DNA of 64,000 nt from Bacteroidales bacterium UBA5287 (GCA_002411345.1 DHSL01000055.1:96961-160960), one strand, 5' to 3'; shown: positions 25,204 through 35,592, counted from the stretch's first letter. A program made the numbers and translations. The notes: generated by a model not told the origin, from the letters alone.

Positions 25204-28200
25204 CTATTCAATAGTCAAGTAATTTAGTTCGAGGACAATATTATTATACTCAGCCAGGTTGTCGAGATAATTGATTTTTATGCTCGTTGCATTTTCTAAA
25301 TTTTGGATATATTTAAAAAAATCTATCTCCCCAACATTATAACTTGCTTCAGCAAAACGTATGATCTCGTCACTTATCTTTTTTCCTGAGTCGGTATAAA
25401 AGCTGATATTTTTATAATATTTTTCGAGTTGTTGTCGTAATTCATTCTGTCTGGTAGAATAGGAGAGTAGATATGCTTGTTTCATACTCTCGGCCATTTG
25501 AATTCCATATTTCCGTGCCCTTATCTTGCTCTTTTGTTCACCAAAGAACAGAGGAATTGAGACCCCAACCTGCCAGCCCCAATAGTTTTTTGCATTTTCA
25601 AAACGATTTGTTCCATTGAAAACCTCAAAATTTATATCCGGTAATATATTATTCCGTTCAACATTCAGCATAGAAGATTCATATTTAATCCTTTGGTCAG
25701 CTATTTGCAATTCCGGATTAGCTATTACAGTATCTGTGAGCAGCAAAGGAAAAAGTTCCCGGTAAGGAACAAAAACCGAATCCCTGGTCTGAAGTAAGAG
25801 ATATAACTTGTTATATGCCACATTGAGATCAGATATAGTCTGTTCTAATTGAATGATTGCCTGTTGTTGTTTTGCCGTAGCATTCAGTTTTTCGAGATAC
25901 GTTGTTTCTCCCGCGTTGAACTGTTTATCAGCCATTTCCGAACTTCGAGAATAAATATCAGAAATAAATTGATAATGTTTCTGTTTATTCAAAAGATATA
26001 GAATATTATAATAAGCTTTGTTGATTTCTTTTACAAGTAGAAATCGCGCTTTATTATATTCAGCCTGCGATATGGAAACGCCAATTTTATTAGCGTTTAG
26101 TCGCGCAGCATAAACCGTTGGGAAGTTAAATTCTTGTGAAGCCCCAACGACATATAGAGGATGTTCATTTTCAGCTCTATTATTTTCATCAGTACCATAA
26201 TAAACCCCCGTTTTTCCGATAGTGAAAGCCGAAGGAACCAAAGCCCTGTTTTGTTCTATCTGTAATTGATATGTTTTTAATCCAATATTGTTTTGCAGAC
26301 CAATTGAGACAGCATCATCCACAGAAATTGGTTTTCCGTTTTGCGCCTGAATAGTTGTCGACAATAAAAGCAATATCGGTAAAAGAATAACTTTTGTTTT
26401 CCTTTTAAACATCATTTTTCGATTATCATCCATAAAATAGCCATATAAAAGAGGTAAAACAATCATAGTTAGGAATGTAGCCGTTATTAAACCACCAATT
26501 ACCACAGTAGCCAGCGGTCGTTGTACTTCAGCCCCCGCAGAAGTCGATACAGCCATAGGTAAGAACCCAAGAGCAGCCGCTGAAGCAGTCAGAATAACCG
26601 GTCTTAGCCGGTCCATCGAACCATTCACTATCAGGTCATGTATTTTCATGTTCCTATTATTTTCTTTCAGTTCTTTATAATGTTCTATGAGCACTATGCC
26701 GTTGAGAACAGCCACGCCAAACAGCGCGATAAAGCCAACACCAGCAGAGATACTAAATGGCATACCTCTTATCCACAGCGCCACTATTCCGCCCACTATT
26801 GCAAGCGGTATCGCAGAGAATATGATTAAAGTCTCTTTGATTGAATTAAAAGCAAAAACCAGCAAAAGGAAAATGAGCGCCAGAGAAATAGGAATTACCA
26901 CCGCCAGTCGGTTAGACGCATTCTGCAGATTCTCATATTGACCACCATATTCCAGATAATAACCCGGTTGTAAATTAAGGTTATTATTCAAAGTACTTTG
27001 AATATCCTTAACCACCGACTGTAAGTCCCTGTATCTCACGTTAACACTTACCACTATTCGTCGCCTTGTGTTATCACGCGAAATTTTTGCAGGTCCCGCC
27101 GAGTATTCAATGTCAGCCAGTTCGCTCAATCTAACCTGTTTTCCATCAGGCAAGTTAACATACATCTGTCGAATATTTTCAATATCCTGCCGATAGTTTT
27201 CATGAAACCTCACCACCAGGTCGAACCCTTTTTCAGCCTCATAAATCTTTCCAGCAGTTTCTCCTCCGAAAGCCATTGTCAGGTATCTGTTCAAGTCAGA
27301 GATAGCAGCACCATAATACGCTATTTTTTGGCGATTATACGTAACCCTCATTTGCGGCAGTCCCACTGTTTTTTCAACAATCACATCCGCCGCACCAGGT
27401 ATATTACTTATCAGCGAACTTATTTCCTCCGCTTTTAGAGCAAGATAATCTAAATCCTCGCCAAACACCTTTACCGCGATATCAGAGCGAACACCCGTTA
27501 CCAGTTCATTGAAACGCATCTCGATTGGCTGTGTAAATTCCAGTTCCATACCCGGGAATACCGACAGCACCTCTTTGAATTTATCCGCAAGTTCATCCTT
27601 ACTTTTTGCATGCACCCATTTTTTTGGAGGATGCAATCTTATGATCATGTCGATTTCCTCCATTGACATTGGATCCGTAGGCACTTCCGCCGCCCCAATC
27701 CGGCTCACAATCTGATCCACCTCATCTTTAAAGTTAGTAAGCAGAACCTGTTCCATTTTAGTAGTCGTTTCGATTGTTTTAGCCAGTGACGTACCCGTTT
27801 TCAGCACCGGTTGAATTACAAAATCCCCTTCGTTGAGCGTAGGAGTGAATTCCGCTCCCAGTCGCGGTGCTATGATCACCCCCAAGAGCAGTAGCACCAA
27901 AGAAGCCCCAGCGATAATTATTTTATGATTCCACGACCATTCGATAGCCGGTTTATAAGTTTTTATTGCAAGCCTCATCAATTTAGAAGAATGCGATTTT
28001 TTATTCTTTTTAGGTGTTAAAAAAATTGACGAAGCCACCGGTAGCCATGTCATTCCAAATATTGAAGCCCCGATAACCGCAAAACAGAAAGTCGCCGCCA
28101 TTGGTCGGAACATTTTCCCTTCGACCCCAATAAGCGTAAGAATAGGTATAAACACAATGATAATGATCAATTGACCAAATATAGCAGAGTTCATCATGTT

Positions 28201-29538
28201 TGCAGCCCCCTCTATAGCAATTTTATCCATTTGTATTTTCCGTACCCCAGGTTGCAGTTGGTTTAAGATATTAGAGTTCAATGAAAAGAGCAATGTTATG
28301 AACTCCGCGATAATTACCCCACCATCGATAATAATACCAAAGTCCAGTGCGCCCAAGCTCATCAGATTAGCATCCACCCCAAATAAATACATCATTCCAA
28401 AAGTAAAGAAGAGAGACAAAGGAATGATAGAAGCAATTACCAGCGCCATTCTTACATCACCCAAGATAAGAATCACCACCAAGATAACGATTAGAATACC
28501 AATGATAAGATTTTCAAAGATAGTAGTAGTGGTACGTCCGATCAGTTCACTCCGGTCGATAACAGGATTGATGAATACCCCTTCCGGGAGTGATTTCTGT
28601 ATTTCATTGACACGATTTTTCACATCATTTATCACTTGAGAGGAATTGGCATCCTTGAGCATCATGACCTGTCCCATGACCTTTTCGCCCTCACCATTTG
28701 CCGTTATCGCACCAAATCTGTTAGCATGTCCAAACTGAACCGAAGCAACATCCCCAATTAATATTGGAATACCCTTTACATTTTTAACAACAATATTGCG
28801 AATATCCCCGAGGTTTTTTATGTTACCATCGCCCCGGATAAAGTAACTCTGGTTACTCTTTTCGATGTATGAACCACCCGTTATGCTATTATTATTTTTC
28901 AAGGCATCAAACACCTCTATCAGTGTAATTCCGTGGCTTTGCAGTTCCTCCGGATTTATTGCCACTTCATATTGTTTAAGATATCCACCCCAGGTATTTA
29001 CTTCCACAACCCCGTCAATACCAGACAGTTGTCTTTTCACGATCCAGTCCTGTATTGTACGCAGTTCCGTAATAGAGTATTTATCTTTATATTCCCGTTT
29101 TACATCTAAAGTATATTGATATATTTCACCTAAGCCCGTAGTTATTGGTCCCATTGAAGGAGTTCCCATTCCTTCAGGAATATTTTCCTGCGCCTCGATT
29201 ATTTTTTCAGAGATAAGCTGTCTTGGCAAGTACGTCCCCAGTTTTTCATCAAAAATAATAGTAACCACTGAGAGACCGAATTTCGATACAGAGCGAATTT
29301 CTTTTACCCCAGGCAGATTTGCCATTGCCAATTCCACAGGCATTGTGATGTACTGTTCAATGTCCTGTGTAGAAAGGTTAGTAGAAGTAGTAATTATTTG
29401 TACCTGATTGTTTGTTATGTCCGGTACAGCACCCACAGACAATTGACTTGCCCCATAAATACCAAAAACCAGAATAGTTATGGTAAACAGGATAACAATT
29501 AATTTATGTTTAACACTGAATTCTATTATCTTTTTCAT
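25204..29538 (-). CDS. CzcA-type RND heavy-metal pump fused to a TolC-type channel domain
   Basis: A 1444-aa fusion. Residues 1 to about 1035 are a complete heavy-metal RND pump of the inner membrane: 12 TM segments and two large periplasmic loops, start KKIIEFSVKHKLIVIL. TM4 carries D399 and D405 in LDFGIIIDGG, the DFG-x3-DG motif of the CzcA (Zn/Co/Cd) branch. Residues from about 1040 start with a second signal-like hydrophobic run (VILLPILLLLSTTIQAQNGK) and then a TolC/CzcC outer-membrane-factor domain with its two coiled-coil halves. The hydrophobic run ending in AQ suggests that the chain may be cut into pump and channel. Such fusions occur in Bacteroidota. It is the first gene of an operon with the adaptor. 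Confidence 0.92.
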   Translation of the reverse strand: MKKIIEFSVKHKLIVILFTITILVFGIYGASQLSVGAVPDITNNQVQIITTSTNLSTQDIEQYITMPVELAMANLPGVKEIRSVSKFGLSVVTIIFDEKLGTYLPRQLISEKIIEAQENIPEGMGTPSMGPITTGLGEIYQYTLDVKREYKDKYSITELRTIQDWIVKRQLSGIDGVVEVNTWGGYLKQYEVAINPEELQSHGITLIEVFDALKNNNSITGGSYIEKSNQSYFIRGDGNIKNLGDIRNIVVKNVKGIPILIGDVASVQFGHANRFGAITANGEGEKVMGQVMMLKDANSSQVINDVKNRVNEIQKSLPEGVFINPVIDRSELIGRTTTTIFENLIIGILIVILVVILILGDVRMALVIASIIPLSLFFTFGMMYLFGVDANLMSLGALDFGIIIDGGVIIAEFITLLFSLNSNILNQLQPGVRKIQMDKIAIEGAANMMNSAIFGQLIIIIVFIPILTLIGVEGKMFRPMAATFCFAVIGASIFGMTWLPVASSIFLTPKKNKKSHSSKLMRLAIKTYKPAIEWSWNHKIIIAGASLVLLLLGVIIAPRLGAEFTPTLNEGDFVIQPVLKTGTSLAKTIETTTKMEQVLLTNFKDEVDQIVSRIGAAEVPTDPMSMEEIDMIIRLHPPKKWVHAKSKDELADKFKEVLSVFPGMELEFTQPIEMRFNELVTGVRSDIAVKVFGEDLDYLALKAEEISSLISNIPGAADVIVEKTVGLPQMRVTYNRQKIAYYGAAISDLNRYLTMAFGGETAGKIYEAEKGFDLVVRFHENYRQDIENIRQMYVNLPDGKQVRLSELADIEYSAGPAKISRDNTRRRIVVSVNVRYRDLQSVVKDIQSTLNNNLNLQPGYYLEYGGQYENLQNASNRLAVVIPISLALIFLLLVFAFNSIKETLIIFSAIPLAIVGGIVALWIRGMPFSISAGVGFIALFGVAVLNGIVLIEHYKELKENNRNMKIHDLIVNGSMDRLRPVILTASAAALGFLPMAVSTSAGAEVQRPLATVVIGGLITATFLTMIVLPLLYGYFMDDNRKMMFKRKTKVILLPILLLLSTTIQAQNGKPISVDDAVSIGLQNNIGLKTYQLQIEQNRALVPSAFTIGKTGVYYGTDENNRAENEHPLYVVGASQEFNFPTVYAARLNANKIGVSISQAEYNKARFLLVKEINKAYYNILYLLNKQKHYQFISDIYSRSSEMADKQFNAGETTYLEKLNATAKQQQAIIQLEQTISDLNVAYNKLYLLLQTRDSVFVPYRELFPLLLTDTVIANPELQIADQRIKYESSMLNVERNNILPDINFEVFNGTNRFENAKNYWGWQVGVSIPLFFGEQKSKIRARKYGIQMAESMKQAYLLSYSTRQNELRQQLEKYYKNISFYTDSGKKISDEIIRFAEASYNVGEIDFFKYIQNLENATSIKINYLDNLAEYNNIVLELNYLTIE

Positions 29539-29640
29539 GTATTACTTATTAGAATTCCTATATATTTAATTGCTCTTCAAATATATAAAAAAATTGAATC
29601 TAATAAGTAATGAATGAAATAATTATAATATTTTTACTGA

Positions 29641-30939
29641 TCAAGCACTTTCCGCAACCAGTCCTTTGCTTGCTTCGATAATCATATCCGCGGTTTTTTC
29701 TATACCAAAATAAGACGTATCGACAGTCATGTCATATATATTGAGATCCGCCCATTCCCGGCCAGTATAGTATTTGCAATAATTTGTACGTTCCTTATCT
29801 TTTTTGCTCATCATTTTCTCCGCATCTTTCGGTAATATATTATAATTTTCTATAACCCTTTTCTTCCGGAAATTTTTGTCGGCATGAACAAAAACATTGA
29901 AGCAGTTTTTATGTCCCTTCAGGATATAATCAGCAGCACGTCCCACGATCACACAAGACTGTTTAGTCGCTATGTCCCGAATCACACGTGTCTGAGCCAT
30001 AAAAAGCAAGTCGTTAGGTGGAATCGCCTCATTCACATACGCATAATTCTGTTTATAAAGTTGATACAATAATGAATTAGGAAGTTTCTGTTCATGTTCT
30101 TTCACGAACTCTTTTGTAAAACCACTTTCCGCAGCTGTAATATCAATCAGTTCACTATCATAGAAAGCGATACCCAGTTTTTTAGCAATCAGATCACCTA
30201 CAGCATGTCCACCGCTACCATACTGACGAGAAATTGTAATAACGAAGTTATCAGTCTTTGTATAAGGCTCCGCTACAAACACCACAGGTTTTTCCGTACC
30301 CAGCAATCTATCCACGAACAATATCCTTTTCTGATATATCTGAACCACAAGACCTACAGTCATCGCGTTAATAATTGTACCTTCGCGTATACCCTCAAGG
30401 CTGCCATGAAAGATTAGTACACAAGCCGAAGCAATGACCACGAAAACAGTGTCAGTAGATATTTTTGTATTTCCAAAATTCATTTTAAATGTGTCAGACA
30501 TTACCGTTATAAAACCCTCTCCCGGCAGATAACCCACATCCGCCTTCAGCTCCAAGAAGATACCTAAAGCCAGGAATAACACACTGATGACCACTAAAAG
30601 AAGTCGCACCACATAAATCTCCGGATTCAACCAAGCTGTGAGATACAGATTCAAGTCGATAAAAAGACCATAAAGCAAAGCATAAGGAATTTGTAAAAGC
30701 TGTTGAAAACCAAATTTCTTTTTCAGAATAAAGACCTGAGTGAGGATAAGAACAGAGTTCAAAAAAACTGTGAATGTTCCTACTGAGATTCCAGGTATAA
30801 TTAAGTTCATTACGTAAGGTATTGATGATACCGGAGTAGTTCCCAAATCTGATCTAATTGATAACGCAATTCCCAACGAAATAAAATATACTCCGGTAAT
30901 AAAGAGTAATAATCGGAGTTTGATTTTTTCTTTTCTCAT
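29641..30939 (-). CDS. YczE/YitT-like membrane protein fused to a cytidylate-kinase-like domain
   Basis: Residues 1-205 hold about six membrane segments of the YczE/DUF6198 type (YFISLGIALSIRSDLGTTPV, then DVGYLPGEGF). Residues 230-432 are a P-loop kinase of the cytidylate-kinase-like (Cmk_2) family: ITISRQYGSGGHAVGDLIAK is its nucleotide-binding loop, followed by FYDSELID and CVIVGRAADYIL. The kinase would be on the cytoplasmic side. No substrate has been shown for this family to my knowledge; the fusion suggests a small molecule that the membrane part senses or moves. The gene has its own likely promoter (31038-31045, minus strand) and diverges from the receptor gene. Confidence 0.85.
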   Translation of the reverse strand: MRKEKIKLRLLLFITGVYFISLGIALSIRSDLGTTPVSSIPYVMNLIIPGISVGTFTVFLNSVLILTQVFILKKKFGFQQLLQIPYALLYGLFIDLNLYLTAWLNPEIYVVRLLLVVISVLFLALGIFLELKADVGYLPGEGFITVMSDTFKMNFGNTKISTDTVFVVIASACVLIFHGSLEGIREGTIINAMTVGLVVQIYQKRILFVDRLLGTEKPVVFVAEPYTKTDNFVITISRQYGSGGHAVGDLIAKKLGIAFYDSELIDITAAESGFTKEFVKEHEQKLPNSLLYQLYKQNYAYVNEAIPPNDLLFMAQTRVIRDIATKQSCVIVGRAADYILKGHKNCFNVFVHADKNFRKKRVIENYNILPKDAEKMMSKKDKERTNYCKYYTGREWADLNIYDMTVDTSYFGIEKTADMIIEASKGLVAESA

Positions 30940-31037
30940 ATTAATTAATTAAATACACGAATCCATCATGAAAATAAGCTCGCGCCCATCTTCATAATAA
31001 ATGATAACCTATTTTTTTTAAAATTCTGATTTGACAG

Positions 31038-31045
31038 CAAAGATA
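31038..31045 (-). promoter_or_regulatory. Candidate -7 box for the membrane/kinase gene
   Basis: TATCTTTG on the minus strand, an exact TAnnTTTG, 99 bp before the start codon at 30939. No clear TTTG at the expected distance upstream. Confidence 0.4.
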
Positions 31046-31067
31046 GCAAAAATTTCTTTATAAAGTC

Positions 31068-31098
31068 TTTGAATATTGGGCTTTATTCTGTATCTTTG
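31068..31098 (+). promoter_or_regulatory. Bacteroidota promoter of the outer-membrane receptor gene
   Basis: TTTG at 31068-31071, a 19-bp spacer, and TATCTTTG at 31091-31098: an exact match to the -33/-7 consensus, about 90 bp before the ATG at 31189. Confidence 0.75.
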
Positions 31099-31106
31099 TT
31101 ATTGTA

Positions 31107-31124
31107 TCACTCAGTTTAGAGTGA
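31107..31124. promoter_or_regulatory. Palindrome at the predicted transcription start, candidate operator
   Basis: TCACTC (31107-31112) and GAGTGA (31119-31124) are perfect inverted repeats around AGTTTA, placed about eight bases after the -7 box. A regulator bound here would block the polymerase; a hairpin at the 5' end of the mRNA is the alternative. Confidence 0.45.
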
Positions 31125-31188
31125 GTTTGATTATACCATGAATCAGTCGAAAGCTAATCATGAAATGTTGTAAAATGAAAATGAGTTT

Positions 31189-33504
31189 ATGAAGTATAAA
31201 TTATTTTTTATATTGATCTGTTCTTATATTCAATTGGGAGCGCTCTATTCTCAAAATATTACAGGAACCGTTATAAACGAACAAAACCAACCAATTGAAT
31301 TTGCCAATGTTGTACTATGTTTATTACCCGACAGTTCATTGATTGCAGGAACAGTGACCGACAGTACCGGTCGTTTCTCGTTACAATCCAAACATTTGGC
31401 AGAAGAAACCTATATGCAAATATCTTTTATAGGTTACCAGACACAAACCATTGCTACTACGCCACAACAATCCATTGTACTTAAGGCAGAGACTACCGAA
31501 TTGGGAGAAGTAGTTGTTAAAAGTAATTTACCCGTTATCCGTATTAAGAACGATGCATTGGTTACCACCGTAGAAAATTCGATATTAAGCAAAGCCGGAA
31601 CCGGTAATGATGTTTTGAAAAGGCTCCCTTCACTATCCGGAGATAACGGAGTTTATACTGTTTTCGGCAAAGGAGAAGCCAAGATCTACATCAATAATAG
31701 AGAAATGCGAGATGTTACAGAGTTAGACAACCTCAATTCCGCCGATATACGCGATGTGGAAATCATCAATAATCCCGGTGCCAGATACGATGCATCCGTA
31801 AAAGCCGTGATACGCATTAACACAATAAGGAAAGTCGGCGATGGATTTAGCTTTGATGTCCGATCGACCTACAATCAGTCGCAGAACACAGATTTATATG
31901 AACAACTCAATGTGAACTATCGCAAAAACGGATGGGATATTTTTGGGACAGCTTCATATAGCAAAGATAAGTGGTTTCAAGAGAGCAAGATGTGGCAAAA
32001 GACATATGTAGATACCCTTTGGACACAAGACAACACTTTTTTTGCCGAAGGCACATCTAAAGCGTTGACAGGAATTGCAGGTATAAATTATGAAATCACC
32101 CCCAAGCATTACGCAGGAATAAAATACACTGTTTCAGCCTATCCGAATGATAAATCAGTCACAAATATGAACAGCACCGTACTTGCAGACGGAGCGTTGT
32201 ATGACAAATGGTCCAGTCATGAAGTCACCCAATACAACAATAAACCAGCACACAGGTTTAATGCCTATTACAATGGCGATTTCGGCAAATTGAAAGTCGA
32301 TTTCAACACCGATTTTTATGAAAGCAAGCAATCGCAAAGCACTTTTGTCACTGAAACAAGTCAGGAATACGAAGACCGTACTGTCAATTCGGAGAACAAT
32401 GTCAGCAACCGGTTGATTGCCTCTAAGCTGGTACTTACATATCCCGTTTTTATTGGTAATCTATCTTTCGGCAGTGAATATACCAATACCCATCGTATTG
32501 ATGATTATTTAAATATAGAACAATATGTACCATCTTCCAATACCACCATTCACGAGCAGAACAATGCCTTTTTTGCCGAATATTCATTAATGGTACCCAT
32601 TGGTCAGCTCGGCGCCGGACTTCGTTATGAGAATGTCCGTTCAGACTATTTCAGCAACGATATAAAAGTAGAAGACCAAAGTCGCCAGTACGGTCAGTGG
32701 TTTCCCAATATATCTTACGGCACTCAAATAAAAGATGTGAGCATTCAGTTAAGTTACACAGCAAAAACCAGGCGTCCCACATACAGGCAATTGAGCAGTA
32801 ATGTGTTTTACGGCAATCGTTTTACGTTACAAACCGGAAATCCCTATTTGAAGCCAGCTATTAATCACGATATCACTTTGGTAGGAGTATGGAAGTTTAT
32901 TCAAGTAATGATGAGTTATAAAAATGAGAAAGACGCCATTATTTATTGGACCGAGCAGATGGAAGAAAACCCAGCAGTATCAGTAGTCGGTTATCGTAAT
33001 TTAGAAAAGCTGCCAAGTTTAACCGCTTTTGTAACCCTTTCACCTAAATTCGGTATTTGGTCGCCCCAGTTAAGCGGTGGAGTTATCAAGCAGTGGTTAA
33101 CCATTATGAGTAATAATACCCCATTAACATTAAATAAACCCTTACCGATAGTAAACTTAAATAATTCGTTCAGACTACCCAAAGGATTTGATTTTACGAT
33201 TGATGCCAATTTTCAAGGAAAAGGCAATTACCAGAATGTCTATTTAACAGACAACCTAATTGTGGTAAATTTGGGCATTACCAAATCATTTATCGACGAT
33301 TGTCTTCGTATTGAGTTAAAAGGCAAAGATTTGTTTAACGAAAGGAGAGATGGCAATTTGCTATACAACAGTCGTATGAATTTGTGGCAACGCAACCGTT
33401 ATGACAATCGCGAGTTTGAGCTGACCGTTCGTTATCGCTTCAATGCCGCACGCAGTAAATATAAAGGAACCGGAGCAGGGGAGAGTGAGATTGGACGATT
33501 TTAG
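31189..33504 (+). CDS. Outer-membrane beta-barrel receptor (TonB-dependent receptor-like)
   Basis: A 771-aa outer-membrane protein. A signal peptide (about residues 1-22) is followed by a carboxypeptidase-regulatory-like domain (ITGTVINEQNQPIEFANVVL ... SFIGYQTQ), then a plug-like segment (LPSLSGDNGVYTVFGKGEAK, then IYINNREM ... LNSADIRDVEIINNPGARYD) and a C-terminal OMP_b-brl_3 barrel of alternating aromatic strands. Members usually take up an unknown ligand or act in surface sensing. It is the first gene after a strong promoter and is followed at 63 bp by the GH97 glycosidase, so an oligosaccharide is a reasonable ligand. No SusD partner is present, so this is not a standard polysaccharide-utilisation locus. 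Confidence 0.85.
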   Translation: MKYKLFFILICSYIQLGALYSQNITGTVINEQNQPIEFANVVLCLLPDSSLIAGTVTDSTGRFSLQSKHLAEETYMQISFIGYQTQTIATTPQQSIVLKAETTELGEVVVKSNLPVIRIKNDALVTTVENSILSKAGTGNDVLKRLPSLSGDNGVYTVFGKGEAKIYINNREMRDVTELDNLNSADIRDVEIINNPGARYDASVKAVIRINTIRKVGDGFSFDVRSTYNQSQNTDLYEQLNVNYRKNGWDIFGTASYSKDKWFQESKMWQKTYVDTLWTQDNTFFAEGTSKALTGIAGINYEITPKHYAGIKYTVSAYPNDKSVTNMNSTVLADGALYDKWSSHEVTQYNNKPAHRFNAYYNGDFGKLKVDFNTDFYESKQSQSTFVTETSQEYEDRTVNSENNVSNRLIASKLVLTYPVFIGNLSFGSEYTNTHRIDDYLNIEQYVPSSNTTIHEQNNAFFAEYSLMVPIGQLGAGLRYENVRSDYFSNDIKVEDQSRQYGQWFPNISYGTQIKDVSIQLSYTAKTRRPTYRQLSSNVFYGNRFTLQTGNPYLKPAINHDITLVGVWKFIQVMMSYKNEKDAIIYWTEQMEENPAVSVVGYRNLEKLPSLTAFVTLSPKFGIWSPQLSGGVIKQWLTIMSNNTPLTLNKPLPIVNLNNSFRLPKGFDFTIDANFQGKGNYQNVYLTDNLIVVNLGITKSFIDDCLRIELKGKDLFNERRDGNLLYNSRMNLWQRNRYDNREFELTVRYRFNAARSKYKGTGAGESEIGRF

Positions 33505-33567
33505 AAGATGAAAATTATATTCAAGTTAATCAACATAATAAACTAATAAATACTAAAATTTAGAGAA

Positions 33568-35523
33568 ATGAAAAAAATGTTATTGTTAATCGTATGTATG
33601 GGATTTATGCTACCATATATAAACGCACAAGCGAAAGTTATTGAATTATCTTCGCCGAACGGAAAGCTTAATTTATCGCTGCAAATTTCCGACAAAATTG
33701 CATATTCGATAAAAGTCCAGGATAAAGTGCTATTAGACAATTGTTTGTTGCAGCTTCAGTTAAGAGATCAGACATTAGGTGAAAATCCGAAAATTGTTTC
33801 TCAAAAGCGTAAAACCATTACCGAGACTATCAAGCCAGTGGTACCATTGAAGTATTCATCGATTAATAATCAGTATAATCAGCTGATTATTAATTTCAAG
33901 GGCAACTATGCCGTTGAGTTTAGAGCATTTGATGGAGGAATAGCCTATCGTTTTATTTCACGAATGAAAGATGATATAGAAGTGATAGGAGAGAATTTCA
34001 GCATTTCTTTTCCCGAAAATTATTCCGCATACACCCAACAACCGAATGGTTTTAAAACTTCTTATGAAGATCCCTACACCAAAGTTGAGACCAATCTTTG
34101 GAAACAATCGGACAAGATGTCGACTCTTCCCGTATTGATTAATACATCAACGGGTTATAAAATATTAATTTCAGAGACAGACTTAACCGATTATCCAGGT
34201 ATGTTTTTGAAAGGCAGTGGAGAGAATGGCATGTATGCTGTTTTTCCCAAGGCCCCTTTAAAATTTGGAGAAGATGGCGATAGAAGTCTGAAAATTTTAG
34301 AAGAAGCAGATTATATTGCAAAAACACGTGGAGACAGAACCTTTCCCTGGCGTTATTTTATTATTGCAGAGAATGATGCAAAGTTAGTAGAAAGCACCTT
34401 GCCTGTCCAACTCGCTCCCGCGTCCAATATTGTTGATCCCTCGTGGATTAAACCCGGTCAGGTAAGTTGGGAATGGTGGAATGATGCATCCCCTTATGGC
34501 GATGATGTAAATTTTGTATCCGGTTATAATTTGGAAACCTATAAATATTATATTGATTTTGCCGCAAAGCAAGGAATCCCATATATATTAATGGATGAAG
34601 GATGGGCAAAAAGTACCCGTGATCCTTATACCCCAAATCCAAAAGTAAATGTACATGAATTGATTCGTTATGGGAAAGAAAAAAATGTAGGCGTAATCCT
34701 TTGGCTAACCTGGTTAACAGTCGAAAATAATTTCGATTTATTTGAAACTTTCAAAAAATGGGGCGTTGCCGGTGTGAAAATAGATTTCATGGATCGCAGC
34801 GACCAATGGATGGTAAATTATTATGAACGAGTTGCAAAAGAAGCAGCAAAGAATGAATTACTAATTGATTTTCACGGCTCATTCAAACCGTCCGGATTAG
34901 AGCAAAGGTATCCAAATGTACTTTCTTATGAAGGTGTACGAGGAATGGAGCAAATGGGAGGAGCTACACCCAACAATAGTTTATTATTTCCTTTTATAAG
35001 AAATATTGCAGGTCCAATGGATTATACACCCGGTGCCATGATCAGCATGCAACCCGAAGTTTATAGTTCACGACGTCCAAATTCCGCAAGTATCGGCACA
35101 CGAGCCTATCAGTTAGCCCTATATGTTGTTTTTGAGAGTGGAATTCAAATGTTGGCAGATAATCCCACAATGTATTACCGTAATCAAGATTGTACAGATT
35201 TTATCACGAAGGTACCAACGACCTGGGACGAAACAAAAGTACTTGAAGCCAAAGTCGGCGAATATATTGTAGTAGCCAAACGAAAAGGAGAAAAATGGTT
35301 TATTGGAGCAATAACCAATGGTAAAGAATCAGAAAGGACTTTTACGTTGAATATGGATTTTTTGAAAGTCGGCAAAACATACGATATGATTTCATTTGAA
35401 GATGGCATTAATGCAGGGAGACAAGCCATGGATTATCGCAAGAAAATTTCTCGTGTCACTTTAAAAGATCCCCTACAAATTAAATTAGTGAAGAATGGCG
35501 GATGGGCAGCGATACTGCAATAA
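33568..35523 (+). CDS. GH97 family alpha-glycosidase
   Basis: A 651-aa secreted enzyme with a signal peptide (cut near INAQA, residue 21), an N-terminal beta-sandwich (SSPNGKLNLSLQISDKIAYS ... FDGGIAYRF) and a (beta/alpha)8 barrel (SWEWWNDASPYGDDVNFVSG, YILMDEGWA). Asp406 in GVKIDFMDRSDQW is at the place of the catalytic nucleophile of the retaining branch of GH97; the inverting SusB-type branch lacks this Asp. That points to a retaining alpha-galactosidase-like enzyme, but substrate choice is inferred. The later HGSFKPSGLE and YEGVRGMEQ segments are family hallmarks. It is co-directional with the receptor 63 bp upstream and the TrpB-like gene 69 bp downstream. Confidence 0.92.
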   Translation: MKKMLLLIVCMGFMLPYINAQAKVIELSSPNGKLNLSLQISDKIAYSIKVQDKVLLDNCLLQLQLRDQTLGENPKIVSQKRKTITETIKPVVPLKYSSINNQYNQLIINFKGNYAVEFRAFDGGIAYRFISRMKDDIEVIGENFSISFPENYSAYTQQPNGFKTSYEDPYTKVETNLWKQSDKMSTLPVLINTSTGYKILISETDLTDYPGMFLKGSGENGMYAVFPKAPLKFGEDGDRSLKILEEADYIAKTRGDRTFPWRYFIIAENDAKLVESTLPVQLAPASNIVDPSWIKPGQVSWEWWNDASPYGDDVNFVSGYNLETYKYYIDFAAKQGIPYILMDEGWAKSTRDPYTPNPKVNVHELIRYGKEKNVGVILWLTWLTVENNFDLFETFKKWGVAGVKIDFMDRSDQWMVNYYERVAKEAAKNELLIDFHGSFKPSGLEQRYPNVLSYEGVRGMEQMGGATPNNSLLFPFIRNIAGPMDYTPGAMISMQPEVYSSRRPNSASIGTRAYQLALYVVFESGIQMLADNPTMYYRNQDCTDFITKVPTTWDETKVLEAKVGEYIVVAKRKGEKWFIGAITNGKESERTFTLNMDFLKVGKTYDMISFEDGINAGRQAMDYRKKISRVTLKDPLQIKLVKNGGWAAILQ

Positions 35524-35592
35524 TTGTTAGATTGTAATAATAATTTATTAATTTTGCTGTTCAATAAAAAAATCACTATTAACTCAATTATA

